This document shows, piece by piece, positions 23,461 to 37,790 of a DNA stretch of 64,000 nt (positions are counted from its first letter, which is position 1; each line of letters begins with the position of its first letter). A program made the position numbers and the translations under genes. The notes under the pieces were generated by a model. It did not search any database. It was not told where the DNA came from and was given only the letters and a program-made list of their open reading frames with translations. Origin of the DNA: Euonymus europaeus (taxonomy: Eukaryota > Streptophyta > Magnoliopsida > Celastrales > Celastraceae); NCBI GenBank assembly GCA_963580455.1, contig OY756960.1, positions 10,478,001 through 10,542,000 of the forward strand, given 5' to 3'.

Positions 23461-26400
23461 ACCAACTTTCTTTGAAAAATGGACAAAAACCGTTAAAAGC
23501 TCATCCATAGATAGAGTTTAGCAACTTCGGACCATAAAAGTTGCTCGGTGTACAATTTTTATTGTTCTTCTATGTCAAATTTTACGAGTATAAGCTTCCT
23601 AGATTATTTTGATGCCAAAAGACCACCTTTCTTCGACAAATGAACAAAAACCGATAAAAGCTCCACCATAGATAGAGTTGAGCAACTTCGGACCATCAAA
23701 GTTGCTCGGTGTACACATTTTATTGTTCTTCTATGTCAAATTTTACGAGTATAACTTCCTAGATTATTTCGATGCCAAAAGACCAACTTTCTATGTCAAT
23801 TGGACAAAACCGTTAAAAGCTCCTCCATAGATAGAGTTGAGCAACTTCGGACCATCAATGTTGCTCGGGGTACACTTTTTATTGTTCTTCTATGTCAAAT
23901 TTTACGTGTATAAGCTTCCTAGATTATTTCGATTCCAAAACACCAACTTTCTATGCCAAATGGACAAAAACCGTTAAAGCTCCTCAATAGATAGAGTTGA
24001 GCAACTTCGGACCATGAAAGTTGCTCGGTGTACACTTTTTATTGTTCTTCTATGTCAAATTTTACGAGTATAACTTCCTAGTTTATTTCGATTCGAAAAC
24101 ACCAACTTTCTTTGAAAAATGGACAAAAACCGTTAAAAGCTCATCCATAGATAGAGTTTAGCAACTTCGGACCATAAAAGTTGCTCGGTGTACAATTTTT
24201 ATTGTTCTTCTATGTCAAATTTTACGAGTATAAGCTTCCTAGATTATTTTGATGCCAAAAGACCACCTTTCTTCGACAAATGAACGAAAACCGATAAAAG
24301 TTCTACCATAGATAGAGTTGAGCAACTTCGGACCAAGAAAGTTGCTCGGTGTACACTTTTTATTGTTCTTCTATGTCAAATTTTACGAGTATAACTTCCT
24401 AGATTATTTCGATTCCAAAACACCAACTTTCTTTGAAAAATGGACAAAAACCGTTAAAAGCTCATCCATAGACAGAGTTTAGCAACTTCGGACCATAAAA
24501 GTTGCTCGGTGTACACTTTTTATTGTTCTTCTATGTCAAATTTTACGAGTATAACTTCCCAAATTATTTCGATTCCAAAACACCAACTTTCTATGCCAAA
24601 TGGACAAAAACCGTTAAAGCTCCTCCATAGATAGAGTTGAGCAACTTCGGACCATGAAAGTTGCTCAGTGTACACTTTTTATTGTTCTTCTAGGTCAAAT
24701 TTTACGAGTATAACTTCCTAGATTATTTCGATTCCAAAACACCAACTTTCTTTGAAAAATGGACAAAAACCGTTAAAAGCTCATCCATAGATAGAGTTTA
24801 GCAACTTCGGATCATAAAAGTTGCTCGGTGTACAATTTTTATTGTTCTTCTATGTCAAATTTTACGAGTATAAGCTTCCTAGATTATTTTGATGCCAAAA
24901 GACCACCTTTCTTCGACAAATGAACAAAAACCGATAAAAGCTCCACCATAGATAGAGTTGAGCAAATTCGGACCATCAAAGTTGCTCGGTGTACACATTT
25001 TATTGTTCTTCTATGTCAAATTTTACGAGTATAACTTCCTAGATTATTTCGATGCAAAAAGACCAACTTTCTATGTCAATTGGACAAAACCGTTAAAAGC
25101 TCCTCCATAGATAGAGTTGAGCAACTTCGGACCATCAATGTTGCTCGGTGTACACTTTTTATTGTTCTTCTATGTCAAATTTTACGTGTATAAGCTTCCT
25201 AGATTATTTCGATTCCAAAACACCAACTTTCTATGCCAAATGGACAAAAACCGTTAAAGCTCCTCAATAGATAGAGTTGAGCAACTTCGGACCATGAAAG
25301 TTGCTCGTTGTACACTTTTTATTGTTCTTCTATGTCAAATTTTACGAGTATAACTTCCTAGTTTATTTCAATTCGAAAACACCAACTTTCTTTGAAAAAT
25401 GGACAAAAACCGTTAAAAGCTCATCCATAGATAGAGTTTAGCAACTTCGGACCATAAAAGTTGCTCGGTGTACAATTTTTATTGTTCTTCTATGTCAAAT
25501 TTTACGAGTATAAGCTTCCTAGATTATTTTGATGCCAAAAGACCACCTTTCTTCGACAAATGAACAAAAATCGATAAAAGCTCCACCATAGATAGAGTTG
25601 AGCAACTTCGGACCATCAAAGTTGCTCGGTGTACACATTTTATTGTTCTTCTATGTCAAATTTTACGAGTATAACTTCCTAGATTATTTCGATGCCAAAA
25701 GACCAACTTTCTATGTCAATTGGACAAAACCGTTAAAAGCTCCTCCATAGATAGAGTTGAGCAACTTCGGACCATCAATGTTGCTCGGGGTACACTTTTT
25801 ATTGTTCTTCTATGTCAAATTTTACGTGTATAAGCTTCCTAGATTATTTCGATTCCAAAACACCAACTTTCTATGCCAAATGGACAAAAACCGTTAAAGC
25901 TCCTCAATAGATAGAGTTGAGCAACTTCGGACCATGAAAGTTGCTCGGTGTACACTTTTTATTGTTCTTCTATGTCAAATTTTACGAGTATAACTTCCTA
26001 GTTTATTTCGATTCGAAAACACCAACTTTCTTTGAAAAATGGACAAAAACCGTTAAAAGCTCATCCATAGATAGAGTTTAGCAACTTCGGACCATAAAAG
26101 TTGCTCGGTGTACAATTTTTATTGTTCTTCTATGTCAAATTTTACGAGTATAAGCTTCCTAGATTATTTTGATGCCAAAAGACCACCTTTCTTCGACAAA
26201 TGAACGAAAACCGATAAAAGTTCTACCATAGATAGAGTTGAGCAACTTCGGACCAAGAAAGTTGCTCGGTGTACACTTTTTATTGTTCTTCTATGTCAAA
26301 TTTTACGAGTATAACTTCCTAGATTATTTCGATTCCAAAACACCAACTTTCTTTGAAAAATGGACAAAAACCGTTAAAAGCTCATCCATAGATAGAGTTT

Positions 26401-27570
26401 AGCAACTTCGGACCATAAAAGTTGCTCGGTGTACACTTTTTATTGTTCTTCTATGTCAAATTTTACGAGTATAACTTCCCAAATTATTTCGATTCCAAAA
26501 CACCAACTTTCTATGCCAAATGGACAAAAACCGTTAAAGCTCCTCCATAGATAGAGTTGAGCAACTTCGGACCATGAAAGTTGCTCAGTGTACACTTTTT
26601 ATTGTTCTTCTAGGTCAAATTTTACGAGTATAACTTCCTAGATTATTTCGATTCCAAAACACCAACTTTCTTTGAAAAATGGACAAAAACCGTTAAAAGC
26701 TCATCCATAGATAGAGTTTAGCAACTTCGGATCATAAAAGTTGCTCGGTGTACAATTTTTATTGTTCTTCTATGTCAAATTTTACGAGTATAAGCTTCCT
26801 AGATTATTTTGATGCCAAAAGACCACCTTTCTTCGACAAATGAACAAAAACCGATAAAAGCTCCACCATAGATAGAGTTGAGCAAATTCGGACCATCAAA
26901 GTTGCTCGGTGTACACATTTTATTGTTCTTCTATGTCAAATTTTACGAGTATAACTTCCTAGATTATTTCGATGCAAAAAGACCAACTTTCTATGTCAAT
27001 TGGACAAAACCGTTAAAAGCTCCTCCATAGATAGAGTTGAGCAACTTCGGACCATCAATGTTGCTCGGTGTACACTTTTTATTGTTCTTCTATGTCAAAT
27101 TTTACGTGTATAAGCTTCCTAGATTATTTCGATTCCAAAACACCAACTTTCTATGCCAAATGGACAAAAACCGTTAAAGCTCCTCAATAGATAGAGTTGA
27201 GCAACTTCGGACCATGAAAGTTGCTCGTTGTACACTTTTTATTGTTCTTCTATGTCAAATTTTACGAGTATAACTTCCTAGTTTATTTCAATTCGAAAAC
27301 ACCAACTTTCTTTGAAAAATGGACAAAAACCGTTAAAAGCTCATCCATAGATAGAGTTTAGCAACTTCGGACCATAAAAGTTGCTCGGTGTACAATTTTT
27401 ATTGTTCTTCTATGTCAAATTTTACGAGTATAAGCTTCCTAGATTATTTTGATGCCAAAAGACCACCTTTCTTCGACAAATGAACAAAAACCGATAAAAG
27501 CTCCACCATAGATAGAGTTGAGCAACTTCGGACCATCAAAGTTGCTCGGTGTACACATTTTATTGTTCTT
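23461..27570 (+). repeat. 1,920-bp 12-monomer HOR, two full copies and a partial third
   Basis: Copies are 23461-25380 and 25381-27300; the pattern continues to about 27570. The offset is exactly 1,920 bp with no indel. By eye I find only a few substitutions between full copies, for example GACAGAG against GATAGAG at about 24471/26391. Private markers include TCTAGGTCAAA, GGATCATAAAAG, AGCAAATTCGG, TTCTACCATAG with CCAAGAAAG, and CTCAATAGATAG. Inside each copy an 8-monomer, 1,280-bp sub-period is visible (23411/24691 and 23981/25261), so the 12-mer is 8 + 4 units. Confidence 0.93.
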
Positions 27571-30500
27571 TTATGTCAAATTTTACGAGTATAACTTCCT
27601 AGATTATTTCGATTCCAAAACACCAACTTTCTTTGAAAAATGGGCAAAAACCGTTAAAAGCTCATCCATAGATAGAGTTTAGCAACTTCGGACCATAAAA
27701 GTTGCTCGGTGTACACTTTTTATTGTTCTTTTATGTCAAATTTTATGAGTATAAGCTTCCTAGATTATTTCGATACCAAAAGACCACCTTTCTTCTACAA
27801 ATTAACAAAAACCGATAAAAGCTCCACCATAGATAGAGTTGAGCAACTTCGGACCATCAAAGTTGCTCGGTATACACATTTTATTGTTCTTTTATGTCAA
27901 ATTTTACGAGTATAACTTCCTAGATTATTTCGATTCCAAAACACCAACTTTCTACGCCAAATGGACAAAAACCGTTAAAAGCTCCTCCACAGATAGAGTT
28001 GAGCAACTTCGGACCATCAATGTTGCTCGGTGTCACTTTTTATTGTTCTTCTATGTCAAATTTTACGAGTATAACTTCCTAGATTATTTCGATTCCAAAA
28101 CACCAACTTTCTATGCCAAATGGACAAAAACCGTTAAAGCTCCTCCATAGATAGAGTTGAGCAACTTCGGACCATGAAAGTTGCTCGGTGTACACTTTTT
28201 ATTGTTCTTCTATGTCAAATTTTACGAGTATAACTTCCCAAATTATTTCGATTCCAAAACACCAACTTTCTATGCCAAATGGACAAAAACCGTTAAAGCT
28301 CCTCCATAGATAGAGTTGAGCAACTTCGGACCATGAAAGTTGCTCGGTGTACACTTTTTATTGTTCTTCTATGTCAAATTTTACGAGTATAACTTCCTAG
28401 ATTATTTCGATTCCAAAACACCAACTTTCTTTGAAAAATGGACAAAAACCGTTGAAAGCTCATCCATAGATAGAGTTTAGCAACTTCGGACCATAAAAGT
28501 TGCTCGGTGTACACTTTTTATTGTTCTTCTATGTCAAATTTTACGAGTATAAGCTTCCTAGATTATTTTGACGCCAAAAGACCACCTTTCTTCGACAAAT
28601 GAACAAAAACCGATAAAAGCTCCACCATAGATAGAGTTGAGCAACTTCGGACCATCAAAGTTGCTCGGTGTACACATTTTATTGTTCTTCTATGTCAAAT
28701 TTTACGAGTATAACTTCCTAGATTATTTCGATGCCAAAAGACCAACTTTCTATGTCAATTGGACAAAACCGTTAAAAGCTCCTCCATAGATAGAGTTGAG
28801 CAACTTCGGACCATCAATGTTGCTCGGTGTACACTTTTTATTGTTCTTCTATGTCAAATTTTACGTGTATAAGCTTTCTAGATTATTTCGATTCCAAAAC
28901 ACCAACTTTCTATGCCAAATGGACAAAAACCGTTAAAACTCCTCCATAGATAGAGTTGAGCAACTTCGGACCATGAAAGTTGCTCGGTGTACACTTTTTA
29001 TTGTTCTTCTATGTCAAATTTTACGAGTATAACTTCCTAGTTTATTTCGATTCCAAAACACCAACTTTCTTTGAAAAATGGACAAAAACCGTTAAAAGCT
29101 CATCCATAGATAGAGTTTAGCAACTTCGGACTATAAAAGTTGCTCGGTGTACACTTTTTATTGTTCTTCTATGTCAAATTTTACGAGTATAAGCTTCCTA
29201 GATTATTTTGATGCCAAAAGACCACCTTTCTTCGACAAATGAACAAAAACCGATAAAAGCTCCACCATAGATAGAGTTGAGCAACTTCGGACCATCAAAG
29301 TTGCTCGGTGTACACATTTTATTGTTCTTTTATGTCAAATTTTACGAGTATAACTTCCTAGATTATTTCGATTCCAAAACACCAACTTTCTTTGAAAAAT
29401 GGGCAAAAACCGTTAAAAGCTCATCCATAGATAGAGTTTAGGAACTTCGGACCATAAAAGTTGCTCGGTGTACACTTTTTATTGTTCTTTTATGTCAAAT
29501 TTTTCGAGTATAAGCTTCCTAGATTATTTCGATACCAAAAGACCACCTTTCTTCTACAAATTAACAAAAACCGATAAAAGCTCCACCATAGATAGAGTTG
29601 AGCAACTTCGGACCATCAAAGTTGCTCGGTATACACATTTTATTGTTCTTTTATGTCAAATTTTACGAGTATAACTTCCTAGATTATTTCGATTCCAAAA
29701 CACCTCATATCTATGCCAAATGGACATAAACCGTTAAAAGCCCCTCCATAGATAGAGTTGAGAAAATTCGGACCATGAAAGTTGCTCGGTGTACACTTTT
29801 TATTGTTCTTCTATGTCAAATTTTACGAGTATAACTTCCTAGATTATTTCGATTCCAAAACACCAACTTTCTATGCCAAATGGACAAAAACCGTTAAAGC
29901 TCCTCCATAGATAGAGTTGAGCAACTTCGGACCATGAAAGTTGCTCGGTGTACACTTTTTATTGTTCTTCTATGTCAAATTTTACGAGTATAACTTCCCA
30001 AATTATTTCGATTCCAAAACACCAACTTTCTATGCCAAATGGACAAAAACCGTTAAAGCTCCTCCATAGATAGAGTTGAGCAACTTCGGACCATGAAAGT
30101 TGCTCGGTGTACACTTTTTATTGTTCTTCTATGTCAAATTTTACGAGTATAACTTCCTAGATTATTTCGATTCCAAAACACCAACTTTCTTTGAAAAATG
30201 GACAAAAACCGTTGAAAGCTCATCCATAGATAGAGTTTAGCAACTTCGGACCATAAAAGTTGCTCGGTGTACACTTTTTATTGTTCTTCTATGTCAAATT
30301 TTACGAGTATAAGCTTCCTAGATTATTTTGACGCCAAAAGACCACCTTTCTTCGACAAATGAACAAAAACCGATAAAAGCTCCACCATAGATAGAGTTGA
30401 GCAACTTCGGACCATCAAAGTTGCTCGGTGTACACATTTTATTGTTCTTCTATGTCAAATTTTACGAGTATAACTTCCTAGATTATTTCGATGCCGAAAG

Positions 30501-31460
30501 ACCAACTTTCTATGTCAATTGGACAAAACCGTTAAAAGCTCCTCCATAGATAGAGTTGAGCAACTTCGGACCATCAATGTTGCTCGGTGTACACTTTTTA
30601 TTGTTCTTCTATGTCAAATTTTACGAGTATAACTTCCCAAATTATTTCGATTCCAAAACACCAACTTTCTATGCCAAATGGACAAAAACCGTTAAAGCTC
30701 CTCCATAGATAGAGTTGAGCAACTTCGGACCATGAAAGTTGCTCGGTGTACACTTTTTATTGTTCTTCTATGTCAAATTTTACGAGTATAACTTCCTAGT
30801 TTATTTCGATTCCAAAACACCAACTTTCTTTGAAAAATGGACAAAAACCGTTAAAAGCTCATCCATAGATAGAGTTTAGCAACTTCGGACTATAAAAGTT
30901 GCTCGGTGTACACTTTTTATTGTTCTTCTATGTCAAATTTTACGAGTATAAGCTTCCTAGATTATTTTGATGCCAAAAGACCACCTTTCTTCGACAAATG
31001 AACAAAAACCGATAAAAGCTCCACCATAGATAGAGTTGAGCAACTTCGGACCATCAAAGTTGCTCGGTGTACACATTTTATTGTTCTTTTATGTCAAATT
31101 TTACGAGTATAACTTCCTAGATTATTTCGATTCCAAAACACCAACTTTCTTTGAAAAATGGGCAAAAACCGTTAAAAGCTCATCCATAGATAGAGTTTAG
31201 GAACTTCGGACCATAAAAGTTGCTCGGTGTACACTTTTTATTGTTCTTTTATGTCAAATTTTTCGAGTATAAGCTTCCTAGATTATTTCGATACCAAAAG
31301 ACCACCTTTCTTCTACAAATTAACAAAAACCGATAAAAGCTCCACCATAGATAGAGTTGAGCAACTTCGGACCATCAAAGTTGCTCGGTATACACATTTT
31401 ATTGTTCTTTTATGTCAAATTTTACGAGTATAACTTCCTAGATTATTTCGATTCCAAAAC
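27420..31460 (+). repeat. 1,760/1,759-bp 11-monomer HOR, about two copies
   Basis: Private markers recur at 1,760 bp (CCGTTGAAAGC at 28449/30209, TTGACGCCAAAAG at 28569/30329) and then at 1,759 bp (TTTTTCGAGTATAAGC at about 29500/31259, GGACATAAACCG at about 29722/31481). The 1-bp change coincides with a unit that is type f in the first copy (about 28860) and type a in the second (about 30620), so one monomer appears to have been replaced. A related h unit at 27709 lies 1,759 bp before the one at 29468. Confidence 0.85.
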
Positions 31461-33600
31461 ACCTCATATCTATGCCAAATGGACATAAACCGTTAAAAGC
31501 CCCTCCATAGATAGAGTTGAGAAAATTCGGACCATGAAAGTTGCTCGGTGTACACTTTTTATTGTTCTTCTATGTCAAATTTTACGAGTATAACTTCCTA
31601 GATTATTTTGATTCCAAAACACGAACTTTCTTTGAAAAATGGACAAAAACCGTTAAAAGCTCATCCATAGATAGAGTTTAGCAACTTCGGACCATAAAAG
31701 TTGCTCGGTGTACACTTTTTATTGTTCTTCTATGTCAAATTTTACGAGTATAACTTCCCAAATTATTTCGATTCCAAAACACCAACTTTCTATGCCAAAT
31801 GGACAAAAACCGTTAAAGCTCCTCCATAGATAGAGTTGAGCAACTTCGGACCATGAAAGTTGCTCGGTGTACACTTTTTATTGTTCTTCTATGTCAAATT
31901 TTACGAGTATAACTTCTTAGATTATTTCGATTCCAAAACACCAACTTTCTTTGAAAAATGGACAAAAACCGTTAAAAGCTCATCCATAGATAGAGTTTAG
32001 CAACTTCGGACCATAAAAGTTGCTCGGTGTACACTTTTTATTGTTCTTCTATGTCAAATTTTACGAGTATAAGCTTCCTAGATTATTTTGATGCCAAAAG
32101 ACCACCTTTCTTCGACAAATGAACAAAAACCGATAAAAGCTCCACCATAGATAGAATTGAGCAACTTCGGACCATCAAAGTTGCTCGGTGTACACATTTT
32201 ATTGTTCTTCTATGTCAAATTTTACGTGTATAAGCTTCCTAGATTATTTTGATGCCAAAAGACCACCTTTCTTCGACAAATGAACAAAAACCGATAAAAG
32301 CTCCACCATAGATAGAGTTGAGCAACTTCGGACCATCAAAGTTGCTCGGTGTACACATTTTATTGTTCTTTTATGTCAAATTTTACGAGTATAACTTCCT
32401 AGATTATTTCGATTCCAAAACACCAACTTTCTTTGAAAAATGGGCAAAAACCGTTAAAAGCTCATCCATAGATAGAGTTTAGAAACTTCGGACCATAAAA
32501 GTTGCTCGGTGTACACTTTTTATTGTTCTTTTATGTCAAATTTTACGAGTATAAGCTTCCTAGATTATTTTGATGCCAAAAGACCACCTTTCTTCGACAA
32601 ATGAACAAAAACCGATAAAAGCTCCACCATAGATAGAATTGAGCAACTTCGAACCATCAAAGTTGCTCGGTGTACACATTTTATTGTTCTTTTATGTCAA
32701 ATTTTACGAGTATAACTTCCTAGATTATTTCGATTCCAAAACACCAACTTTCTATGAAAAATGGACAAAAACCGTTAAAAGCTCATCCATAGATAGAGTT
32801 GAGCAACTTCGGACCATCAATGTTGCTCGGTGTACACTTTTTATTGTTCTTCTATGTCAAATTTTACGTGTATAAGCTTCCTAGATTACTTCGATGCAAA
32901 AACACCTCATATCTATGCCAAATGGACAAAAACCGTTAAAAGCCCCTCCATAGATAGAGTTGAGAAAATTCGGACCATGAAAGTTGCTCGGTGTACACTT
33001 TTTATTGTTCTTCTATGTCAAATTTTACGAGTATAACTTCCTAGATTATTTCGATTCCAAAACACCAACTTTCTTTGAAAAATGGACAAAAACCGTTAAA
33101 AGCTCATCCATAGATAGAGTTTAGCAACTTCGGACCATAAAAGTTGCTCGGTGTACAATTTTTATTGTTCTTCTATGTCAAATTTTACGAGTATAAGCTT
33201 CCTAGATTATTTTGATGCCAAAAGACCACCTTTCTTCGACAAATGAACTAAAACCGATAAAAGCTCCACCATAGATAGAGTTGAGCAACTTCGGACCATC
33301 AAAGTTGCTCGGTATACACATTTTATTGTTCTTCTATGTCAAATTTTACGAGTATAACTTCGTAGATTATTTCGATGCCAAAAGACCAACTTTCTATGTC
33401 AATTGGACAAAACTGTTAAAAGCTCCTCCATAGATAGAGTTGAGCAACTTCGGACCATCAATGTTGCTCGGTGTACACTTTTTATTGTTCTTCTATGTCA
33501 AATTTTACGTGTATAAGCTTCCTAGATTATTTCGATTCCAAAACACCAACTTTCTATGCCAAATGGACAAAAACCGTTAAAGCTCCTCCATAGATAGAGT
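31461..33600 (+). repeat. Satellite units, mixed order
   Basis: Mostly types d, b, a, c and e, with a CGAACCATC variant at about 32650 and a CTTCGTAGATT e unit at about 33360. The i-d-b run at 32639-33160 resembles 22717-23240 but is followed by different units. Nothing but satellite is seen. Confidence 0.8.
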
Positions 33601-34690
33601 TGAGCAACTTCGGACCATGAAAGTTGCTCGGTGTACACTTTTTATTGTTCTTCTATGTCAAATTTTACGAGTATAACTTCCTAGTTTATTTCGATTCCAA
33701 AACACCAACTTTCTTTGAAAAATGGACAAAAACCGTTAAAAGCTCATCCATAGATAGAGTTTAGCAACTTCGGACTATAAAAGTTGCTCGGTGTACACTT
33801 TTTATTGTTCTTCTATGTCAAATTTTACGAGTATAAGCTTCCTAGATTATTTTGATGCCAAAAGACCACCTTTCTTCGACAAATGAACAAAAACCGATAA
33901 AAGCTCCACCATAGATAGAGTTGAGCAACTTCGGACCATCAAAGTTGCTCGGTGTACACATTTTATTGTTCTTTTATGTCAAATTTTACGAGTATAACTT
34001 CCTAGATTATTTTGATTCCAAAACACCAACTTTCTTTGAAAAATGGGCAAAAACCGTTAAAAGCTCATCCATAGATAGAGTTTAGCAACTTCGGACCATA
34101 AAAGTTGCTCGGTGTACACTTTATATTGTTCTTTTATGTCAAATTTTACGAGTATAAGCTTCCTAGATTATTTCGATACCAAAAGACCACCTTTCTTCTA
34201 CAAATTAACAAAAACCGATAAAAGCTCCACCATAGATAGAGTTGAGCAACTTCGGACCATCAAAGTTGCTCAGTATACACATTTTATTGTTCTTTTATGT
34301 CAAATTTTACGAGTATAACTTCCTAGATTATTTCGATTCCAAAACACCAACTTTCTACGCCAAATGGACAAAAACCGTTAAAAGCTCCTCCATAGATAGA
34401 GTTGAGCAACTTCGGACCATCAATGTTGCTCGGTGTCACTTTTTATTGTTCTTCTATGTCAAATTTTACGAGTATAACTTCCTAGATTATTTCGATTCCA
34501 AAACACCAACTTTCTATGCCAAATGGACAAAAACCGTTAAATCTCTTCCATAGATAGAGTTGAGCAACTTCGGACCATGAAAGTTGCTCGGTGTACACTT
34601 TTTATTGTTCTTCTATGTCAAATTTTACGAGTATAACTTCCCAAATTATTTCGATTCCAAAACACCAACTTTCTATGCCAAATGGACAAA
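33600..34690 (+). repeat. Block duplicated at +2,403 bp (left copy)
   Basis: Matches about 36003-37093 at an offset of 2,403 bp, about 15 monomers. The private CACTTTATATTG at about 34119 and 36522 is the clearest shared marker. Both contain the CCTAGTTTATT b unit, CGGACTATAAAAG, and an h-j pair. Confidence 0.75.
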
Positions 34691-35969
34691 AACCGTTAAA
34701 AGCTCATCCATAGATAGAGTTTAGCAACTTCGGACCATAAAAGTTGCTCGGTGTACACTTTTTATTGTTCTTCTATGTCAAATTTTACGAGTATAACTTC
34801 CTAGATTATTTCGATTCCAAAACACCAACTTTCTTTGAAAAATGGACAAAAACCGTTGAAAGCTCATCCATAGATAGAGTTTAGCAACTTCGGACCATAA
34901 AAGTTGCTCGGTGTACACTTTTTATTGTTCTTCTATGTCAAATTTTACGAGTATAAGCTTCCTAGATTATTTTGACGCCAAAAGACCACCTTTCTTCGAC
35001 AAATGAACAAAAACCGATAAAAGCTCCACCATAGATAGAGTTGAGCAACTTCGGACCATCAAAGTTGCTCGGTGTACACATTTTATTGTTCTTCTATGTC
35101 AAATTTTACGAGTATAACTTCCTAGATTATTTCGATGCCAAAAGACCAACTTTCTATGTCAATTGGACAAAACCGTTAAAAGCTCCTCCATAGATAGAGT
35201 TGAGCAACTTCGGACCATCAATGTTGCTCGGTGTACACTTTTTATTGTTCTTCTATGTCAAATTTTACGAGTATAAGCTTCCTAGATTATTTTGATGCCA
35301 AAAGACCACCTTTCTTCGACAAATGAACAAAAACCGATAAAAGCTCCACCATAGATAGAATTGAGCAACTTCGGACCATCAAAGTTGCTCGGTGTACACA
35401 TTTTATTGTTCTTCTATGTCAAATTTTACGTGTATAAGCTTCCTAGATTACTTCGATGCAAAAACAACTCATATCTATGCCAAATGGACAAAAACCGTTA
35501 AAAGCCCCTCCATAGATAGAGTTTAGCAAATTCGGACCATAAAAGTTGCTCGGTGTACACTTTTTATTGTTCTTCTATGTCAAATTTTACGAGTATAAGC
35601 TTCCTAGATTATTTTGATGCCAAAAGACCACCTTTCTTCGACAAATGAACAAAAACCGATAAAAGCTCCACCATAGATAGAATTGAGCAACTTCGGACCA
35701 TCAAAGTTGCTCGGTGTACACATTTTATTGTTTTTTTATGTCAAATTTTACGAGTATAACTTCCTAGATTATTTCGATTCCAAAACACCAACATTCTATG
35801 AAAAATGGACAAAAACCGTTAAAAGCTCATCCATAGATAGAGTTGAGCAACTTCGGACCATCAATGTTGCTCGGTGTACACTTTTTATTGTTCTTCTATG
35901 TCAAATTTTACGTGTATAAGCTTCCTAGATTACTTCGATGCAAAAACACCTTATATCTATGCCAAATGG
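34691..35969 (+). repeat. Satellite units, mixed order
   Basis: Types b, c, e, c, d, c, i and d. TTGAAAGCTCATCC and GACGCCAAAAGACC at about 34857-34985 are shared with the 11-mer at 28.4 and 30.2 kb, so part of this stretch derives from that HOR. The variant CAACATTCTATG appears at about 35791 and recurs at 37711, 38192, 41222, 44092 and 48893. Confidence 0.75.
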
Positions 35970-37790
35970 ACAAAAACCGTTAAAGCTCCTCCATAGATAG
36001 AGTTGAGCAACTTCGGACCTTGAAAGTTGCTCGGTGTACACTTTTTATTGTTCTTCTATGTCAAATTTTACGAGTATAACTTCCTAGTTTATTTCGATTC
36101 CAAAACACCAACTTTCTTTGAAAAATGGACAAAAACCGTTAAAAGCTCATCCATAGATAGAGTTTAGCAACTTCGGACTATAAAAGTTGCTCGGTGTACA
36201 CTTTTTATTGTTCTTCTATGTCAAATTTTACGAGTATAAGCTTCCTAGATTATTTTGATGCCAAAAGACCACCTTTCTTCGACAAATGAACAAAAACCGA
36301 TAAAAGCTCCACCATAGATAGAGTTGAGCAACTTCGGAACATCAAAGTTGCTCGGCGTACACATTTTATTGTTCTTTTATGTCAAATTTTACGAGTATAA
36401 CTTCCTAGATTATTTCGATTCCAAAACACCAACTTTCTTTGAAAAATGGGCAAAAACCGTTAAAAGCTCATCCATAGATAGAGTTTAGCAACTTCGGACC
36501 ATAAAAGTTGCTCGGTGTACACTTTATATTGTTCTTTTATGTCAAATTTTACGAGTATAAGCTTCCTAGATTATTTCGATACCAAAAGACCACCTTTCTT
36601 CTACAAATTAACAAAAACCGATAAAAGCTCCACCATAGATAGAGTTGAGCAACTTCGGACCATCAAAGTTGCTCGGTATACACATTTTATTGTTCTTTTA
36701 TGTCAAATTTTACGAGTATAACTTCCTAGATTATTTCGATTCCAAAACACCAACTTTCTACGCCAAATGGACAAAAACCGTTAAAAGCTCCTCCATAGAT
36801 AGAGTTGTGCAACTTCGGACCATCAATGTTGCTCGGTGTCACTTTTTATTGTTCTTCTATGTCAAATTTTACGAGTATAACTTCCTAGATTATTTCGATT
36901 CCAAAACACCAACTTTCTATGCCAAATGGACAAAAACCGTTAAAGCTCCTCCATAGATAGAGTTGAGCAACTTCGGACCATGAAAGTTGCTCGGTGTACA
37001 CTTTTTATTGTTCTTCTATGTCAAATTTTACGAGTATAACTTCCCAAATTATTTCGATTCCAAAACACCAACTTTCTATGCCAAATGGACAAAAACCGTT
37101 AAAGCTCCTCCATAGATAGAGTTGAGCAACTTCGGACCATGAAAGTTGCTCGGTGTACACTTTTTAGTGTTCTTCTATGTCAAATTTTACGAGTATAACT
37201 TCCCAAATTATTTCGATTCCAAAACAGCAACTTTCTATGCCAAATGGACAAAAACCGTTAAAGCTCCTCCATAGATAGAGTTGAGCAACTTCGGACCATG
37301 GAAGTCGCTCGGTGTACACTTTTTATTGTTCTTCTATGTCAAATTTTACGAGTATAACTTCCTAGATTATTTCGATTCCAAAACACCAACTTTCTTTGAA
37401 AAATGGACAAAAACCGTTAAAAGCTCATCCATAGATAGAGTTTAGCAACTTCGGACCATAAAAGTTGCTCGGTGTACACTTTTTATTGTTCTTCTATGTC
37501 AAATTTTACGAGTATAAGCTTCCTAGATTATTTTGATGCCAAAAGACCACCTTTCTTCGACAAATGAACAAAAACCGATAAAAGCTCCACCATAGATAGA
37601 ATTGAGCAACTTCGGACTATCAAAGTTGCTCGGTGTACACATTTTATTGTTTTTTTATGTCAAATTTTACGAGTATAACTTCCTAGATTATTTCGATTCC
37701 AAAACACCAACATTCTATGAAAAATGGACAAAAACCGTTAAAAGCTCATCCATAGATAGAGTTGAGCAACTTCGGACCATCAATGTTGCT
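35970..37790 (+). repeat. Block duplicated about 3,512-3,521 bp downstream (left copy)
   Basis: Matches about 39490-41300. The offset is 3,521 bp before and 3,512 bp after a 9-bp deletion in the downstream copy. Shared markers are GAGTTGTGCAACTT, TTTTTAGTGTTC, AACAGCAAC, GAAGTCGCTCGG or AAAGTCGCTCGG, and CGGACTATCAAAG. Confidence 0.8.
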
